64,000 bases of DNA. Source: Geomobilimonas luticola (GTDB lineage Bacteria; Desulfobacterota; Desulfuromonadia; Geobacterales; Geobacteraceae). A model generated the notes under the pieces. It saw nothing but the letters and a program-made list of their open reading frames with translations, did not search any database and was not told the DNA's origin. Shown here in pieces: positions 9,876 through 20,641 of the stretch (the first letter of the stretch is position 1; every line of letters starts with the position of its first letter). The position numbers were made by a program, and so were the translations under genes. The stretch lies in assembly GCF_018476905.1 (NCBI RefSeq), contig NZ_JAHCVK010000009.1, forward strand, positions 1-64,000, written 5' to 3'.

Positions 9876-10742
9876 TCAGTGCCCTTTCTGCAGCGGCACG
9901 AAATGCTTGTTGACTATGGCCTGCCCCTCTTTGGAGAGCATGAAAGATATGAACTGCCGTTCCTCGTTCCTCGGAGGGCTTTCCCTCACGAGCTGCAGCG
10001 GGATGGTGATGGGGTACCTGCCGGAGGCGATGTTGTCGGGGGTCGGTGCATAGTCGTTCATCATCACGACCTTGAGTCTTTTGCCGAAAGCCGGGTCCAG
10101 TGACGGGAATATGCCGAGATTGACGACGCAGATGCCATTTTCCGTACGGGCAGTATGTTTCAGCTGGTCCAGCGGGGACTCAATCTGCTTCAGCCCCTTG
10201 GCATAAGGTGCTCCGCCCATCACTATCTTTCGGAGCATCTCCACCGCAGCTCGTCCGCCGTTCGGGTCCTCGATGGTTGCTGCGATGGGGGCGTTTTCCC
10301 CTCCGACCTCCCGCCAGTTGGTGATCCTGCCAGTGAAAATGCCCTTGAGTTGTGCCGTTGAAAGGTTCTTGACCGGATTGTTCTGGTGGACAAAGATGCC
10401 GAGCGTATCGTAGCCGATGGTGATCGCGACCAGATTCCTGGCTTTTTCGGCGGGTGCTATCGGCCTTGTCAGTCCTGCCAGAGAGGCTTTTCCTTGCAGC
10501 AGCGCCTTGATTCCCTTGCCGGAGCCGGCTGTGTCGATGGACGTGAATTTTATGCCGGTCTTTTTTTCAAATGCATGGGAGGCGCCGGCCTGGAGGATGC
10601 CGATGCCGATGGAGATGGAGCCGCTGTAGTCGATGGTCCCCGCCGCACGCGCAGCGGACGTTAGAAAAAAAACGCTTACTGCCGCCATCGCAGCTGCAGA
10701 CCATGCCCCGCAGAAAAATGTCTTGGTAATAAATATTCTCAA
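9876..10742 (-). CDS. Periplasmic phosphate-type substrate-binding protein (PstS-like)
   Basis: A 288-residue exported protein. Residues 1-33 form a signal peptide ending TSAARA. The rest matches the PBP_like_2/PstS fold: ISIGIGILQAGASHAFEKKTG, a GSGKGIKALLQGKASLAGLTR segment like the phosphate-binding T/S-G-S-G-x-G loop, LKGIFTGRITNWREVGG (the most characteristic motif of the family), and IPLQLVRE near the end. The start is probably TTG at 10742, with GGA upstream; no ATG fits the signal peptide. It stands alone without permease or ATPase genes, so the ligand (phosphate or another oxyanion) and the partner transporter are open. Confidence 0.85.
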   Translation of the reverse strand: MRIFITKTFFCGAWSAAAMAAVSVFFLTSAARAAGTIDYSGSISIGIGILQAGASHAFEKKTGIKFTSIDTAGSGKGIKALLQGKASLAGLTRPIAPAEKARNLVAITIGYDTLGIFVHQNNPVKNLSTAQLKGIFTGRITNWREVGGENAPIAATIEDPNGGRAAVEMLRKIVMGGAPYAKGLKQIESPLDQLKHTARTENGICVVNLGIFPSLDPAFGKRLKVVMMNDYAPTPDNIASGRYPITIPLQLVRESPPRNEERQFISFMLSKEGQAIVNKHFVPLQKGH

Positions 10743-10927
10743 AGTGATATTTCCAAATACTCAGTTTTCCCAATCAGGTCCTTGAAAAATGGACGTTTTT
10801 GGTTGCGGTACGTTAGCAAATATTTGTTCGTAATACAAGCTTATTATAATAGTGTTTGTTAATATTGTTTTGTTCATCTTTGTTGAGGGATGGACTTGCT
10901 TCGCCGGGACGCGACGGTAAATTCTCC

Positions 10928-10957
10928 TTGCCAAACGGAAGCGCCTTGTGATATACA
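10928..10957 (+). promoter_or_regulatory. Probable rpsB promoter
   Basis: TTGCCA (10928-10933), 18-bp spacer, TATACA (10952-10957). The predicted start near 10964 lies just before the folded leader at 10979. A second TATAAT at 10845-10850 in the AT-rich gap lacks a good -35. The rest of 10743-10978 holds no gene. Confidence 0.5.
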
Positions 10958-10978
10958 GAAATGCTTTTCAAATTCGCA

Positions 10979-11038
10979 CGCACCCTTTGTGGCCCGGTGG
11001 TGTCCGCATGGCGCGGATTCCGGGAGAATGGGGGTGCG
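10979..11038 (+). ncRNA. Structured mRNA leader of rpsB (candidate S2 autoregulatory element)
   Basis: Three nested perfect stems can form: 10979-10985 with 11032-11038 (CGCACCC/GGGTGCG), 10993-10997 with 11020-11024 (CCCGG/CCGGG) and 11003-11007 with 11013-11017 (TCCGC/GCGGA, loop ATGGC). The fold ends 12 nt before the AAAGGAG ribosome site of rpsB. In several bacteria, S2 represses rpsB-tsf through its own leader. That this one does the same is inference from position and fold. Confidence 0.6.
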
Positions 11039-11064
11039 GAGGGAAAACCAAAAGGAGAAAAAAC

Positions 11065-11835
11065 ATGTCCAACATCACCATGAAGGAACTGCTGGAGGCC
11101 GGCGTCCATTTCGGCCACCAGACCAAGCGCTGGAACCCGAAGATGAAGCCGTACATCTTCGGCGCCCGTAACGGCATCTACATCATCGACCTGCAGAAGA
11201 CGGTCCGCCTCTTCAAGAATGCCTACAACTACGTCGTTGATTCGGCCCGTTCCGGCGAAACCATGCTGTTTGTCGGGACGAAGAAGCAGGCCCAGGACGC
11301 GGTGGCAGAAGAGGCCTCACGCTGTGGCATGTACTACGTGAACCAGCGCTGGCTGGGGGGGATGCTGACCAATTTCGCCACCGTCAAGCAGAGTATTGAC
11401 CGGCTCAAGAAACTCGACGCCATGTTTGCCGACGGCACCATCGATGCGTATACCAAGAAAGAGGCGTTGCAGCTCGAAAAAGAGCGGGAGAAGCTGGAAA
11501 AGACCCTCGGCGGCATCAAGGGGATGGGGAAACTCCCCGGAATGCTGTTCGTCATCGATCCGAAGAACGAAGAAATCGCCGTTGCGGAAGCGAAGAAACT
11601 CGGCATTCCCGTTGTGGCGATCGTCGACACCAACTGCGATCCCGACAGCATCGACTACGTCATACCGGGTAACGACGATGCCATTCGCGCCATCCGCCTG
11701 CTGACCAGCAAGATGGCCGATGCGATGACGGAAGGTGGCCAGGCCCGGAATATGGATCTGCAGGCCGACAAGTCAGGCGACGAGCAGGCTGAAGCCGCTG
11801 AAGTCGCCGCCGCCGAACCGGCTGCCGAAGCCTGA
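11065..11835 (+). CDS. rpsB: Small ribosomal subunit protein S2
   Basis: A 256-residue protein with the S2 signatures [20 protein letters not shown] at the N-terminus, [32 protein letters not shown] and [10 protein letters not shown], plus [25 protein letters not shown] near residue 190. S2 joins the 30S head late and is needed for S1 binding. The Ala/Glu-rich tail ([15 protein letters not shown]) is a common Geobacterales-type extension. ATG 11065 follows AAAGGAG. It heads the usual rpsB-tsf unit. The gap to tsf holds a small GGCCCG/CGGGCC hairpin (about 11873-11888) without a T-run. Confidence 0.98.
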   Translation: MSNITMKELLEAGVHFGHQTKRWNPKMKPYIFGARNGIYIIDLQKTVRLFKNAYNYVVDSARSGETMLFVGTKKQAQDAVAEEASRCGMYYVNQRWLGGMLTNFATVKQSIDRLKKLDAMFADGTIDAYTKKEALQLEKEREKLEKTLGGIKGMGKLPGMLFVIDPKNEEIAVAEAKKLGIPVVAIVDTNCDPDSIDYVIPGNDDAIRAIRLLTSKMADAMTEGGQARNMDLQADKSGDEQAEAAEVAAAEPAAEA

Positions 11836-11908
11836 TTCTGCCCTGCAAGGGGCGCGTGACATACTACCTGTCAGGCCCGCTACGGGCCGTTATGAACTGG
11901 AGGATATC

Positions 11909-13349
<1,441 letters not shown>

Positions 13350-13350
13350 C

Positions 13351-13908
13351 ATGACCAAGAACGTTATCTCCGCCATGGACGTCCACATGGACAAGACCAT
13401 TGACGCCCTGCGCAAGGAATTCCAGAAAATCCGTACCGGCCGTGCTTCGACGGCGCTTCTCGATGACGTGAAGATAGACTATTACGGCAACCCGTCTCCC
13501 CTCAGCCAGGTGGCGACCCTGGCCGTTCCCGAAGCACGGACCATTACCATCCAGCCATGGGAAGCAAAGATGATCCCGATCATCGAAAAGGCGATCATGA
13601 ACGCCAACCTGGGGTTGACGCCGGCCAATGACGGCAAGGTGATACGCCTCAACCTCCCCCCCCTCACCGAGGAACGCCGCAAGGATATCGTCAAGCAGTT
13701 GAAGAAGATGGGGGAAGAATCCAAGGTGGCGTTGCGCAACATCCGCCGGGATGCCATCGACGACCTGAAAAAGCTGGAGAAGGACAAGAAGATATCCGAA
13801 GACGATCTGAAACGGGCGGAGAAGGAAGTCCAGGACCACACCGACAAGCACGTCGCAAAGGTTGACGAGGTGGTGGCGCACAAGGAAAAGGAAGTCATGG
13901 AAGTTTAG
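13351..13908 (+). CDS. frr: Ribosome recycling factor
   Basis: Works with EF-G to split post-termination ribosomes. 185 residues, the standard length. Signatures are [19 protein letters not shown] at residues 20-40, [13 protein letters not shown] and [18 protein letters not shown], followed by the long C-terminal helical arm. ATG 13351 follows AAAGGAG inside the end of pyrH. Confidence 0.97.
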   Translation: MTKNVISAMDVHMDKTIDALRKEFQKIRTGRASTALLDDVKIDYYGNPSPLSQVATLAVPEARTITIQPWEAKMIPIIEKAIMNANLGLTPANDGKVIRLNLPPLTEERRKDIVKQLKKMGEESKVALRNIRRDAIDDLKKLEKDKKISEDDLKRAEKEVQDHTDKHVAKVDEVVAHKEKEVMEV

Positions 13909-13929
13909 AGCACTATTTGCCCGCAAGCG

Positions 13930-13955
13930 AAGGGAGGATATACCTCCCTTTTTTG
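13930..13955 (+). terminator. Terminator after frr
   Basis: AGGGAGG / CCTCCCT with a TATAC-type loop and six T. A second hairpin follows (AATCCCC at 13983-13989 with GGGGATT at 14007-14013, then TTTT), so the frr-uppS gap carries two stop signals in series. Confidence 0.8.
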
Positions 13956-14031
13956 CTTGCGAAGTATCCGTAATTATGATTAAATCCCCTGCACCCCTGT
14001 GTTCATGGGGATTTTTTGTTTTAGGGGTTGT

Positions 14032-14772
14032 ATGCACACCTTGAATCCCGACAGGCTCCCCCGTCATCTGGCCGTTATCATGGACGGGAACGGACGGTGG
14101 GCCAAACAGCGCATGCTGCGACGGATAGTCGGTCATCAGCGGGGGGTGGAAACCGTCAGGCTTATCGTCGAGGAATGCTCCACTCTCGGCATCGGGTATT
14201 TGACGCTCTACGCCTTTTCGACCGAGAACTGGCTCCGTCCCAAGAGCGAAGTCACGGCCCTGATGACGCTCCTCAAGAAGTACATCCGTTCCGAAACCCC
14301 CCGCATGATGAAAAACAACATCCGTTTCAATGTGATCGGCGACCGTTCCGAACTGCCGCCGGACGTGGAGCGCGAGGTGACGGACGCTCTGACCCAGACC
14401 GCCTCCAACAGTGGCATGGTGCTGACCCTGGCGCTTTCCTACGGGTCACGCCAGGAAATCGTCCGGGCTGCCCGGCAGCTGGCAGGCGACATGGCTGCCG
14501 GAAGGATTACTCTCGACGAGGTCGATGAGACGCTCTTCAACGGCTATCTCTATACCGCCGACATGCCCGACCCGGACCTGCTTATCCGGACCAGTGGCGA
14601 GATGCGCATCAGCAATTTCCTCCTCTGGCAGCTGGCGTACACTGAGCTGTATTACTGCGACGTCAACTGGCCCGATTTCGGGAAGAAGGAACTGCACCGG
14701 GCGCTTCACGATTACCAGGCCCGTGAACGGCGCTTCGGCCAGACCAGCGACCAGCTGCAGAAAAGGAGCTGA
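14032..14772 (+). CDS. uppS: Undecaprenyl diphosphate synthase (cis-prenyltransferase)
   Basis: Makes the C55 lipid carrier for peptidoglycan and O-antigen from FPP and IPP. The 246-residue protein has the catalytic DGNGRWA motif (Asp18), GHQRGVET, YAFSTENWLRP, the RTSGEMRISNFLLWQLAYTE block with the IPP-binding arginines, and a C-terminal Asp/Glu (DVNWPDF). I start at ATG 14032, whose product begins LNPDRLPRHLAVIMDG; an ATG 33 bp upstream would add a leader falling inside the terminator hairpin. cdsA begins only two bases after its stop. Confidence 0.96.
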   Translation: MHTLNPDRLPRHLAVIMDGNGRWAKQRMLRRIVGHQRGVETVRLIVEECSTLGIGYLTLYAFSTENWLRPKSEVTALMTLLKKYIRSETPRMMKNNIRFNVIGDRSELPPDVEREVTDALTQTASNSGMVLTLALSYGSRQEIVRAARQLAGDMAAGRITLDEVDETLFNGYLYTADMPDPDLLIRTSGEMRISNFLLWQLAYTELYYCDVNWPDFGKKELHRALHDYQARERRFGQTSDQLQKRS

Positions 14773-14774
14773 GT

Positions 14775-15572
14775 ATCAAACGGTTACTGACAGCGGCAGT
14801 GGCACTCCCCCTCCTTATCCTCCTCATTCTCAAGGGGAGCGCGTTTCTCTTCGCCTGTTTCGTTCTGCTCCTCACCTTCCTGGGGCTGACGGAGTTCTAT
14901 GGCATGGCGCTTCCGGAGAGGAGGCTCGAAGGGATACTGGCTTCACTGCTCGGCTCTCTCCTCCCCCTGGCCATGATCGGTACTGACCCCCTTCGCTTCC
15001 CGGCGCTCCTGACCCTCATTGTCCTGCTCTTTGCGCTCCATTTCCTGTTTCGCTTCCGGGATATCCGGCTGGCAGCAGGGGAGACCGCGCTGCTCTGTTT
15101 CGGCTTTCTCTATGTGCCGCTTCTCCTTGGCCATCTCGTTCTGCTCCGAATGGCGCCCCATGGGGTCCAGTGGATATTCCTCCTTCTCGTGATAGTCATG
15201 ACCGGCGACAGTGCGGCATACTACGTGGGGAGCAGTTGGGGGAAGCGGAAACTCTACCCGGCGGTCAGCCCGAAGAAGAGCATCGAGGGGGCACTGGGGG
15301 GGGTGGCCGGCAGCCTGGCAGGAGCGCTTGGGCTCAGGTTTCTCTGGTTCCCCGAACTGGCAGTGGTCGACTGTCTTGTCGTGACCCTTTTGGCTGCTCC
15401 GCTCGGACAGCTGGGTGACCTGTTCGAATCGCTTCTGAAGCGGAGTTGCGGGGTCAAGGATTCGGGTGTGATCATTCCTGGCCATGGCGGCATCCTGGAC
15501 CGTCTCGACAGCATACTGTTCGCCGCACCGGTACTCTTTTACTACCTGCACTACGTCATCCAGCGCGGATAA
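14775..15572 (+). CDS. cdsA: Phosphatidate cytidylyltransferase (probable AUC start)
   Basis: Integral-membrane enzyme making CDP-diacylglycerol, the precursor used by pssA in this window. It has about eight hydrophobic helices and the C-terminal CDP-DAG synthase signature with [28 protein letters not shown] and [19 protein letters not shown]. The N-terminus is odd: the family pattern KRLLTA-PLL is present in frame as [14 protein letters not shown], but no ATG, GTG or TTG precedes it. An ATC at 14775 sits exactly where ATG is expected, six bases after AAAGGAG. The first conventional start is GTG 14799, with no ribosome site, and would lose eight residues. I therefore mark 14775, with GTG 14799 as the fallback. 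Confidence 0.9.
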   Translation: MKRLLTAAVALPLLILLILKGSAFLFACFVLLLTFLGLTEFYGMALPERRLEGILASLLGSLLPLAMIGTDPLRFPALLTLIVLLFALHFLFRFRDIRLAAGETALLCFGFLYVPLLLGHLVLLRMAPHGVQWIFLLLVIVMTGDSAAYYVGSSWGKRKLYPAVSPKKSIEGALGGVAGSLAGALGLRFLWFPELAVVDCLVVTLLAAPLGQLGDLFESLLKRSCGVKDSGVIIPGHGGILDRLDSILFAAPVLFYYLHYVIQRG

Positions 15573-15597
15573 TCCATCCCGTCCACAGAGGGGATTT

Positions 15598-16755
15598 ATG
15601 AAAAAACTGAGCATACTCGGCTCCACCGGCTCCATCGGCGTGAGTACCCTGGAGATCGTCGCCGCCCACCGTGACCGCTTCCAGGTGGTGGCACTCACGG
15701 CGGGGAACAATCTGGAACTGCTGAAGGAGCAGATCGAGGCGTTCTCCCCCCGGTTGGTGGCGGTCATGACCGAGGAGCTGGCGGAAACGCTCCGGCGGAT
15801 GCTCCCCGACCCGAAACCGGAAATACTTGCCGGTGTGCCGGGGCTCATAGCCGCCGCCACCACCAGCGAAACGGAGATGGTGGTGGCAGCCATCGTCGGT
15901 GCCGCCGGGCTGGTGCCGACCGCGGCAGCCATCAAGGCGGGGAAGGACGTAGCCCTGGCCAACAAGGAAACCCTGGTGACCGCCGGTCACCTCATCATGG
16001 GGATGGTGGCAGAGAAGGGGGTAAAGCTCTATCCCGTCGACAGCGAGCACAGCGCCGTTTTCCAGTCCATCGAGGGGCACCGGAACGAGGATATCAAAAA
16101 GATCATTCTGACCGCTTCGGGAGGACCGTTCCTCTCCTGGCCGGCGGAGCGGCTTGCCGACGTCACCATTGCCGATGCCTTGAACCACCCCAACTGGAGC
16201 ATGGGGAAAAAGATCACCATCGATTCCGCCACCATGATGAACAAGGGGCTGGAGGTGATCGAGGCGCGCTGGCTCTTCGATGTGCCGGCAGCCAGGATCG
16301 ATGTCAATATCCATCCCCAGAGCATCATCCACTCCATGGTGGAGTACATAGACGGCTGCGTCATCGCCCAGCTCGGCACGCCGGACATGAAGGCTCCCAT
16401 TGCCTATGCCCTTTCCTATCCCGGACGGGTCGCGACCGGGGTAGCTCCCCTGGATCTGACCCGTTTTTCCGGGCTCACCTTTTTCCGGCCGGATCTGGCA
16501 AAGTTTCGCTGCCTGAAACTCGCCTATGACGCGCTTGACGCGGGAGAGAGCATGCCGGCAGTCCTGAATGCCGCTAACGAAGTGGCAGTGGAGGCCTTTC
16601 TCGCGGGGCGTATCCGGTTCGTCGATATACCGGCCGCCATCGAACGGACCATGTCCTTACACCAGCCCCATACCCTCGGCACTATTGAGGAGGTCCTCTT
16701 CGTCGACCGCTGGGCGCGGGATAAGACGCGGGAACTGCTGCACATCAGTGACTAG
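15598..16755 (+). CDS. dxr: 1-Deoxy-D-xylulose-5-phosphate reductoisomerase
   Basis: Second step of the MEP isoprenoid pathway, NADPH-dependent conversion of DXP to MEP (the fosmidomycin target). The 385-residue protein has the Rossmann loop GSTGSIG at residues 7-13, [20 protein letters not shown] with the metal ligands Asp/Glu, [34 protein letters not shown] and [14 protein letters not shown] 15598 follows GAGGGG. It feeds uppS upstream and, elsewhere in the window, the hopanoid/carotenoid-type genes. Confidence 0.97.
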   Translation: MKKLSILGSTGSIGVSTLEIVAAHRDRFQVVALTAGNNLELLKEQIEAFSPRLVAVMTEELAETLRRMLPDPKPEILAGVPGLIAAATTSETEMVVAAIVGAAGLVPTAAAIKAGKDVALANKETLVTAGHLIMGMVAEKGVKLYPVDSEHSAVFQSIEGHRNEDIKKIILTASGGPFLSWPAERLADVTIADALNHPNWSMGKKITIDSATMMNKGLEVIEARWLFDVPAARIDVNIHPQSIIHSMVEYIDGCVIAQLGTPDMKAPIAYALSYPGRVATGVAPLDLTRFSGLTFFRPDLAKFRCLKLAYDALDAGESMPAVLNAANEVAVEAFLAGRIRFVDIPAAIERTMSLHQPHTLGTIEEVLFVDRWARDKTRELLHISD

Positions 16756-16815
16756 GGAACGGTCGGCACGTTTGTACTGCTGACCGCTTTCCGCTTCCCG
16801 GCTTTGAGGTTTTTT

Positions 16816-17883
16816 ATGACCAGTATCATCTCTGCAATCATAGTCCTCGGTGTCCTCATCTTCGTTCACGAACTGGGACACTTTCTCTTCGCCAAACTGT
16901 TCGACGTCGGCGTGGAGAAGTTTTCCCTCGGTTTCGGCACTAAGATTGTCGGCTTCAGGAAAGGGGAGACCGAGTACCTGATCTCCGCATTCCCCCTTGG
17001 CGGCTACGTGAAGATGATCGGGGAGAACGGCGAAGGAGAACTCTCCGAAGCGGACCAGGCTCGCTCGTTTGCGGCCAAACCCCCTCTGCAGCGAATCGCC
17101 ATCGTGGCGGCAGGACCGGTATTCAACCTGCTGTTCGCCTATCTGCTCTTCATCCTGATTTACATGGCAGGCGTGCCGGCGGCCACCACCAAGATCGGCG
17201 AGGTCATCAAGGACAAGCCGGCTGCCCGGGCGGGCCTCATGGCCAACGATGTGGTGACCGCCATCGACGGCAAACCGGTACAGCGCTGGGACGAGCTGGC
17301 AAAGACCATCGCCGAGGGGAAGGGGCAACCGGTGGAGTTGCAGGTTCGGCGCGGCGAAACCACCCTGACCATCCGGGTCACTCCGGAGTCGAGGAGCGGC
17401 AAGAACCTCTTCGGCGAGACGGTGACGTCGCCGGTCATCGGTGTGGTGGCGGCTGGCGAGATCATCACCGACCGGTTCGGGCCGCTTGACGCCTTTGTGA
17501 AGGGGAGCGCCCAGACCTGGAACGTCATCAAGCTGACCATGCTGTCGCTGGTCAAACTGGTGGAGCGTGCCATCCCTCTCGATACCATCGGCGGGCCGAT
17601 CATGATCGCCAAAATGGCAGGGCAGCAGGCGGCGGCTGGCGGTGTGAGCTTTCTTGCCTTCATGGCTCTTCTTTCCGTCAATCTCGGCATCCTCAATCTT
17701 CTGCCCGTCCCTATTCTGGATGGCGGCCACCTGTTCTTCTATTTCTGGGAACTTGTTTTCCGCCGCCCGGTCAGCATGAAGACCCGGGAAATCGCCCAGC
17801 AGATCGGTCTGGTCCTGCTCATCGGTCTCATGGTACTTGCCTTCTACAACGACATTGCCCGCTATTTTCTCGGCCAGGGATAG
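16816..17883 (+). CDS. rseP: RseP-type site-2 intramembrane protease
   Basis: Zinc metalloprotease of the inner membrane that cuts anti-sigma factors and leftover signal peptides. The 355-residue protein has HELGH at residues 18-22 in the first membrane helix, the substrate-binding GGYVKM beta-strand, one PDZ domain at about 110-190 (IKDKPAARAGLMANDVVTAIDG), and the third zinc ligand in NLLPVPILDGGHLFF near residue 298. It has one PDZ rather than the two of E. coli RseP. ATG 16816 has GAGG six bases upstream; a TTG four codons earlier is less likely. Its stop codon touches the left end of the palindromic repeat. Confidence 0.93.
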   Translation: MTSIISAIIVLGVLIFVHELGHFLFAKLFDVGVEKFSLGFGTKIVGFRKGETEYLISAFPLGGYVKMIGENGEGELSEADQARSFAAKPPLQRIAIVAAGPVFNLLFAYLLFILIYMAGVPAATTKIGEVIKDKPAARAGLMANDVVTAIDGKPVQRWDELAKTIAEGKGQPVELQVRRGETTLTIRVTPESRSGKNLFGETVTSPVIGVVAAGEIITDRFGPLDAFVKGSAQTWNVIKLTMLSLVKLVERAIPLDTIGGPIMIAKMAGQQAAAGGVSFLAFMALLSVNLGILNLLPVPILDGGHLFFYFWELVFRRPVSMKTREIAQQIGLVLLIGLMVLAFYNDIARYFLGQG

Positions 17884-18006
17884 ACGAATCCGGCAAAAGT
17901 CCATCTGCTACGTTACGCTCCTCCTTTGTCGCTGCGGCGTAGCCGTGCTACGCCTTACCCCTCAGGACTCGCACGCCTTGCCTCTGGAGCTTTTTCCGAA
18001 TTCGTC
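17883..18006. repeat. 124-bp palindromic (MITE/REP-like) element
   Basis: The ends GACGAATCCGGCAAAAG (17883-17899) and CTTTTTCCGAATTCGTC (17990-18006) are inverted copies with 15 of 17 matches. Exactly in the middle sits a perfect 8-bp hairpin GGCGTAGC-CGT-GCTACGCC (17936-17954). The shared centre of symmetry near 17945 suggests one folding unit filling the rseP-tsaB gap. The rest of 17884-18041 holds no gene. Confidence 0.7.
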
Positions 18007-18041
18007 GATAGAACTTCATCTGAACGCTTGAGAAAAATATC

Positions 18042-18734
18042 ATGAAACTTCTTGCCATCGACACCTCCACGAACACCTGCAGCGTTGCCCTATCCTGTGA
18101 CGGGCGGCTGGTGGGAGAGTACCTGCTGGAGATGCAACGGACCCTGTCGGAGCGGTTGCTGGACGGCGTCGAACTGCTCCTGACAGGTGCAGGGTTGACG
18201 GTGCAGGATATGGACGGGTTCGGCGTTGCCCTCGGCCCCGGCTCGTTCACCGGCCTCCGCATCGGGATCGCCACGGTGAAAGGGCTGGCGCTGGCCACGG
18301 GGAAGCCGGTGGCCGGTTTCTCCTCCCTGGCCATGCTGGCCATGAATCTCCCCTGGGCCGACGCGCCCGTCTGCCCCATGTTCGACGCCCGCAAGAAGGA
18401 GGTCTACACGGGGCTCTACCGTTGTCGGGAGTTACCGGAACCTGTTATTTCCGACTGCGTGCTTTCTCCGGAAGCATTTCTGGAGCAACTGGATGGCCCT
18501 GTCATTTTCGTTGGCGATGGTGCCGTTCGGTACCGGGAACGTATCGAGTCCCGCCTTGGTGCCCGGGCACGCTTCGCACCGGCAAGCGTCACCCAGCCCA
18601 GAGCTGCAGCAGGTGCTCTTCTGGCGGAAGCGGAGTTCGCCCATGGCGCATCCGTTACGGCAGCGGCTCTCGCCCCCCTTTATATCCGCCCCTCTGAGGC
18701 GGAACTGGCCCGGTTACAGAGAGAAACCCCATAA
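18042..18734 (+). CDS. tsaB: tRNA t6A synthesis protein TsaB
   Basis: ASKHA-fold scaffold partner of TsaD in the threonylcarbamoyl transfer to A37 of ANN-reading tRNAs. The 230-residue protein begins MKLLAIDTSTNTCSVAL and has GFGVALGPGSFTGLRIGIATVKGLALA near residues 60-90 and MFDARKKEVYTGLY near 115-130, all TsaB hallmarks. It lacks the metal-binding histidines of TsaD, as expected. Placement after rseP beyond the palindromic element suggests it may still be read from the upstream operon. Confidence 0.93.
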   Translation: MKLLAIDTSTNTCSVALSCDGRLVGEYLLEMQRTLSERLLDGVELLLTGAGLTVQDMDGFGVALGPGSFTGLRIGIATVKGLALATGKPVAGFSSLAMLAMNLPWADAPVCPMFDARKKEVYTGLYRCRELPEPVISDCVLSPEAFLEQLDGPVIFVGDGAVRYRERIESRLGARARFAPASVTQPRAAAGALLAEAEFAHGASVTAAALAPLYIRPSEAELARLQRETP

Positions 18735-18750
18735 CATCATTCTATTCGTA

Positions 18751-18779
18751 TTGACAGCTGTCGGTGAATGTATTATTGT
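18751..18779 (+). promoter_or_regulatory. ilvD promoter
   Basis: TTGACA (18751-18756), 17-bp spacer, TATTGT (18774-18779). The -35 region reads TTGACAGCTGTCGG and contains the 10-bp palindrome GACAGCTGTC. It is almost the same as the -35 region of the leuA promoter. Confidence 0.6.
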
Positions 18780-18892
18780 TCCAATTTCACTCTTTACGAC
18801 AAGTAACTCCTGTTAATTCCAGCGAATTTTTGATTTCTTCAAGCTTTGTTTGACGTCACCGAAATCCGTATTCAGTAGAGAGGCACCCCAGC

Positions 18893-20554
18893 ATGCGCAG
18901 CGATACGATAAAAAAAGGTCTTGAGCGGACTCCGCACCGGGCGCTCCTCAAAGGGACCGGTATGCCCCAGAGTGCTCTGGAAAAGCCGTTCATCGGCGTG
19001 GCCACCAGTTTTACCGACCTGATCCCCGGTCATGTGGGGATGCGGGACCTGGAACGGTTCATCGAGAAGGGGGTTCACTCCGGCGGCGGCTATTCCCTGT
19101 TTTTCGGTATTCCGGGCGTCTGTGACGGGATAGCCATGGGGCACAAGGGGATGCACTACTCCCTTCCCACCCGCGAACTCATCGCCGACATGGTGGAATC
19201 GGTGGCCGAAGCGCATCGCCTCGACGGCCTGGTGCTCCTCACCAACTGCGACAAGATTACCCCCGGCATGCTCATGGCGGCTGCACGGCTCGACATCCCC
19301 TGCATCGTGGTGACGGCCGGGCCGATGATGAGCGGACGCGGCGAGGCGGGACGCAAGTATTCCTTCGTCACCGATACCTTCGAGGCGATGGCCCGTTACA
19401 AGGCAGGGGTCATTGATGCAAAGGAACTGGCGGTCTGCGAGGACAATGCCTGTCCCGGTATGGGATCGTGCCAGGGGCTCTTCACCGCCAACACCATGGC
19501 AATTCTCACCGAGACCCTCGGCATGAGTCTTCCCCGCTGCGGAACCGCCCTCGCCGTGTCAGCCCTGAAGCGGCGGATTGCCTTCGCCTCTGGGGAAAAA
19601 ATTGTCGAGCTGGTCACCAACAACGTTACGCCGCGGCAGATCATGACCCGCGCCGCCTTCGAGAACGCCATCAGGGTGGACCTCGCGCTCGGCGGCTCGT
19701 CCAACACGGTCCTCCACCTGTTGGCTATCGCCCGGGAGGCGGGAGTGGATCTTCCGCTGGAGACCTTCGACATCCTGGCCAAGGAAACCCCCCAGCTCTC
19801 CTCCATGAACCCGGCCGGCGAGTTTTTCATGGAAGACCTGGACGCGGCAGGGGGTGTGGCCGGGGTGCTGAAGCAGCTGGGCGACAAGGTGAAGGAGAGT
19901 CGGACCGTCATGGGGCTCACCACCCTGCAACTGGCTGCCAGCGTGGAAAATGTCGATGAGCAGGTGATTCACCCCCTGACCGACCCGGTCAAGAAGGAGG
20001 GTGGGATCGCGGTGCTGTTCGGCAACATTGCGCCCAAGGGGGCCGTGGTGAAGCAGTCGGGGGTGTCCGCCGCCATGATGAACTTCGAGGGGACGGCCCG
20101 CTGCTTCGATGCCGAGGAACAGGCCATGGCCGCTATTATGGAGGGGCGCATAGTCTCTGGCGATGTGGTGGTCATCCGGTACGAAGGGCCTAAAGGTGGT
20201 CCTGGCATGCGGGAGATGCTCGCCCCCACCGCCGCCATCATGGGGATGGGGCTGGGGGATTCGGTTGCGCTCATCACCGACGGGCGTTTCTCCGGCGGGA
20301 CCCGGGGGCCGTGCATCGGCCACATCTCCCCCGAGGCTGCCGAAGGCGGCCCCATCGCCCTCGTGGAGGACGGCGACCGGATTCGTCTCGATATTCCGAA
20401 CCGGAAGCTGGAGCTCCTGGTGGACGAGGCGACGCTCACGGCCCGTCGGGCAGGCTGGTCTGCTCCCGAACCGAAGATAAAGACCGGCTGGCTGGCACGC
20501 TATGCGAAAGTGGTGACGTCGGCCCACACCGGAGCTGTCACGACAGCGGACTAG
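18893..20554 (+). CDS. ilvD: Dihydroxy-acid dehydratase
   Basis: Fe-S enzyme of valine/isoleucine (and leucine precursor) synthesis that converts dihydroxy acids to 2-keto acids. 553 residues, the usual length for the bacterial IlvD group. Cluster cysteines appear in [18 protein letters not shown] (near residue 120) and [21 protein letters not shown] (near 190). [34 protein letters not shown] and the C-terminal active-site region are intact. It starts the ilv cluster; ilvB follows after 87 bp of mostly unremarkable sequence. Confidence 0.97.
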   Translation: MRSDTIKKGLERTPHRALLKGTGMPQSALEKPFIGVATSFTDLIPGHVGMRDLERFIEKGVHSGGGYSLFFGIPGVCDGIAMGHKGMHYSLPTRELIADMVESVAEAHRLDGLVLLTNCDKITPGMLMAAARLDIPCIVVTAGPMMSGRGEAGRKYSFVTDTFEAMARYKAGVIDAKELAVCEDNACPGMGSCQGLFTANTMAILTETLGMSLPRCGTALAVSALKRRIAFASGEKIVELVTNNVTPRQIMTRAAFENAIRVDLALGGSSNTVLHLLAIAREAGVDLPLETFDILAKETPQLSSMNPAGEFFMEDLDAAGGVAGVLKQLGDKVKESRTVMGLTTLQLAASVENVDEQVIHPLTDPVKKEGGIAVLFGNIAPKGAVVKQSGVSAAMMNFEGTARCFDAEEQAMAAIMEGRIVSGDVVVIRYEGPKGGPGMREMLAPTAAIMGMGLGDSVALITDGRFSGGTRGPCIGHISPEAAEGGPIALVEDGDRIRLDIPNRKLELLVDEATLTARRAGWSAPEPKIKTGWLARYAKVVTSAHTGAVTTAD

Positions 20555-20641
20555 CGAGAATTTTCGCCGCAGGGACACAAAGAGAGCAAAGGTTTATTTT
20601 TCACAGCCGAAGTCATTACCCTTAGACGAGGGAGAACCCAT

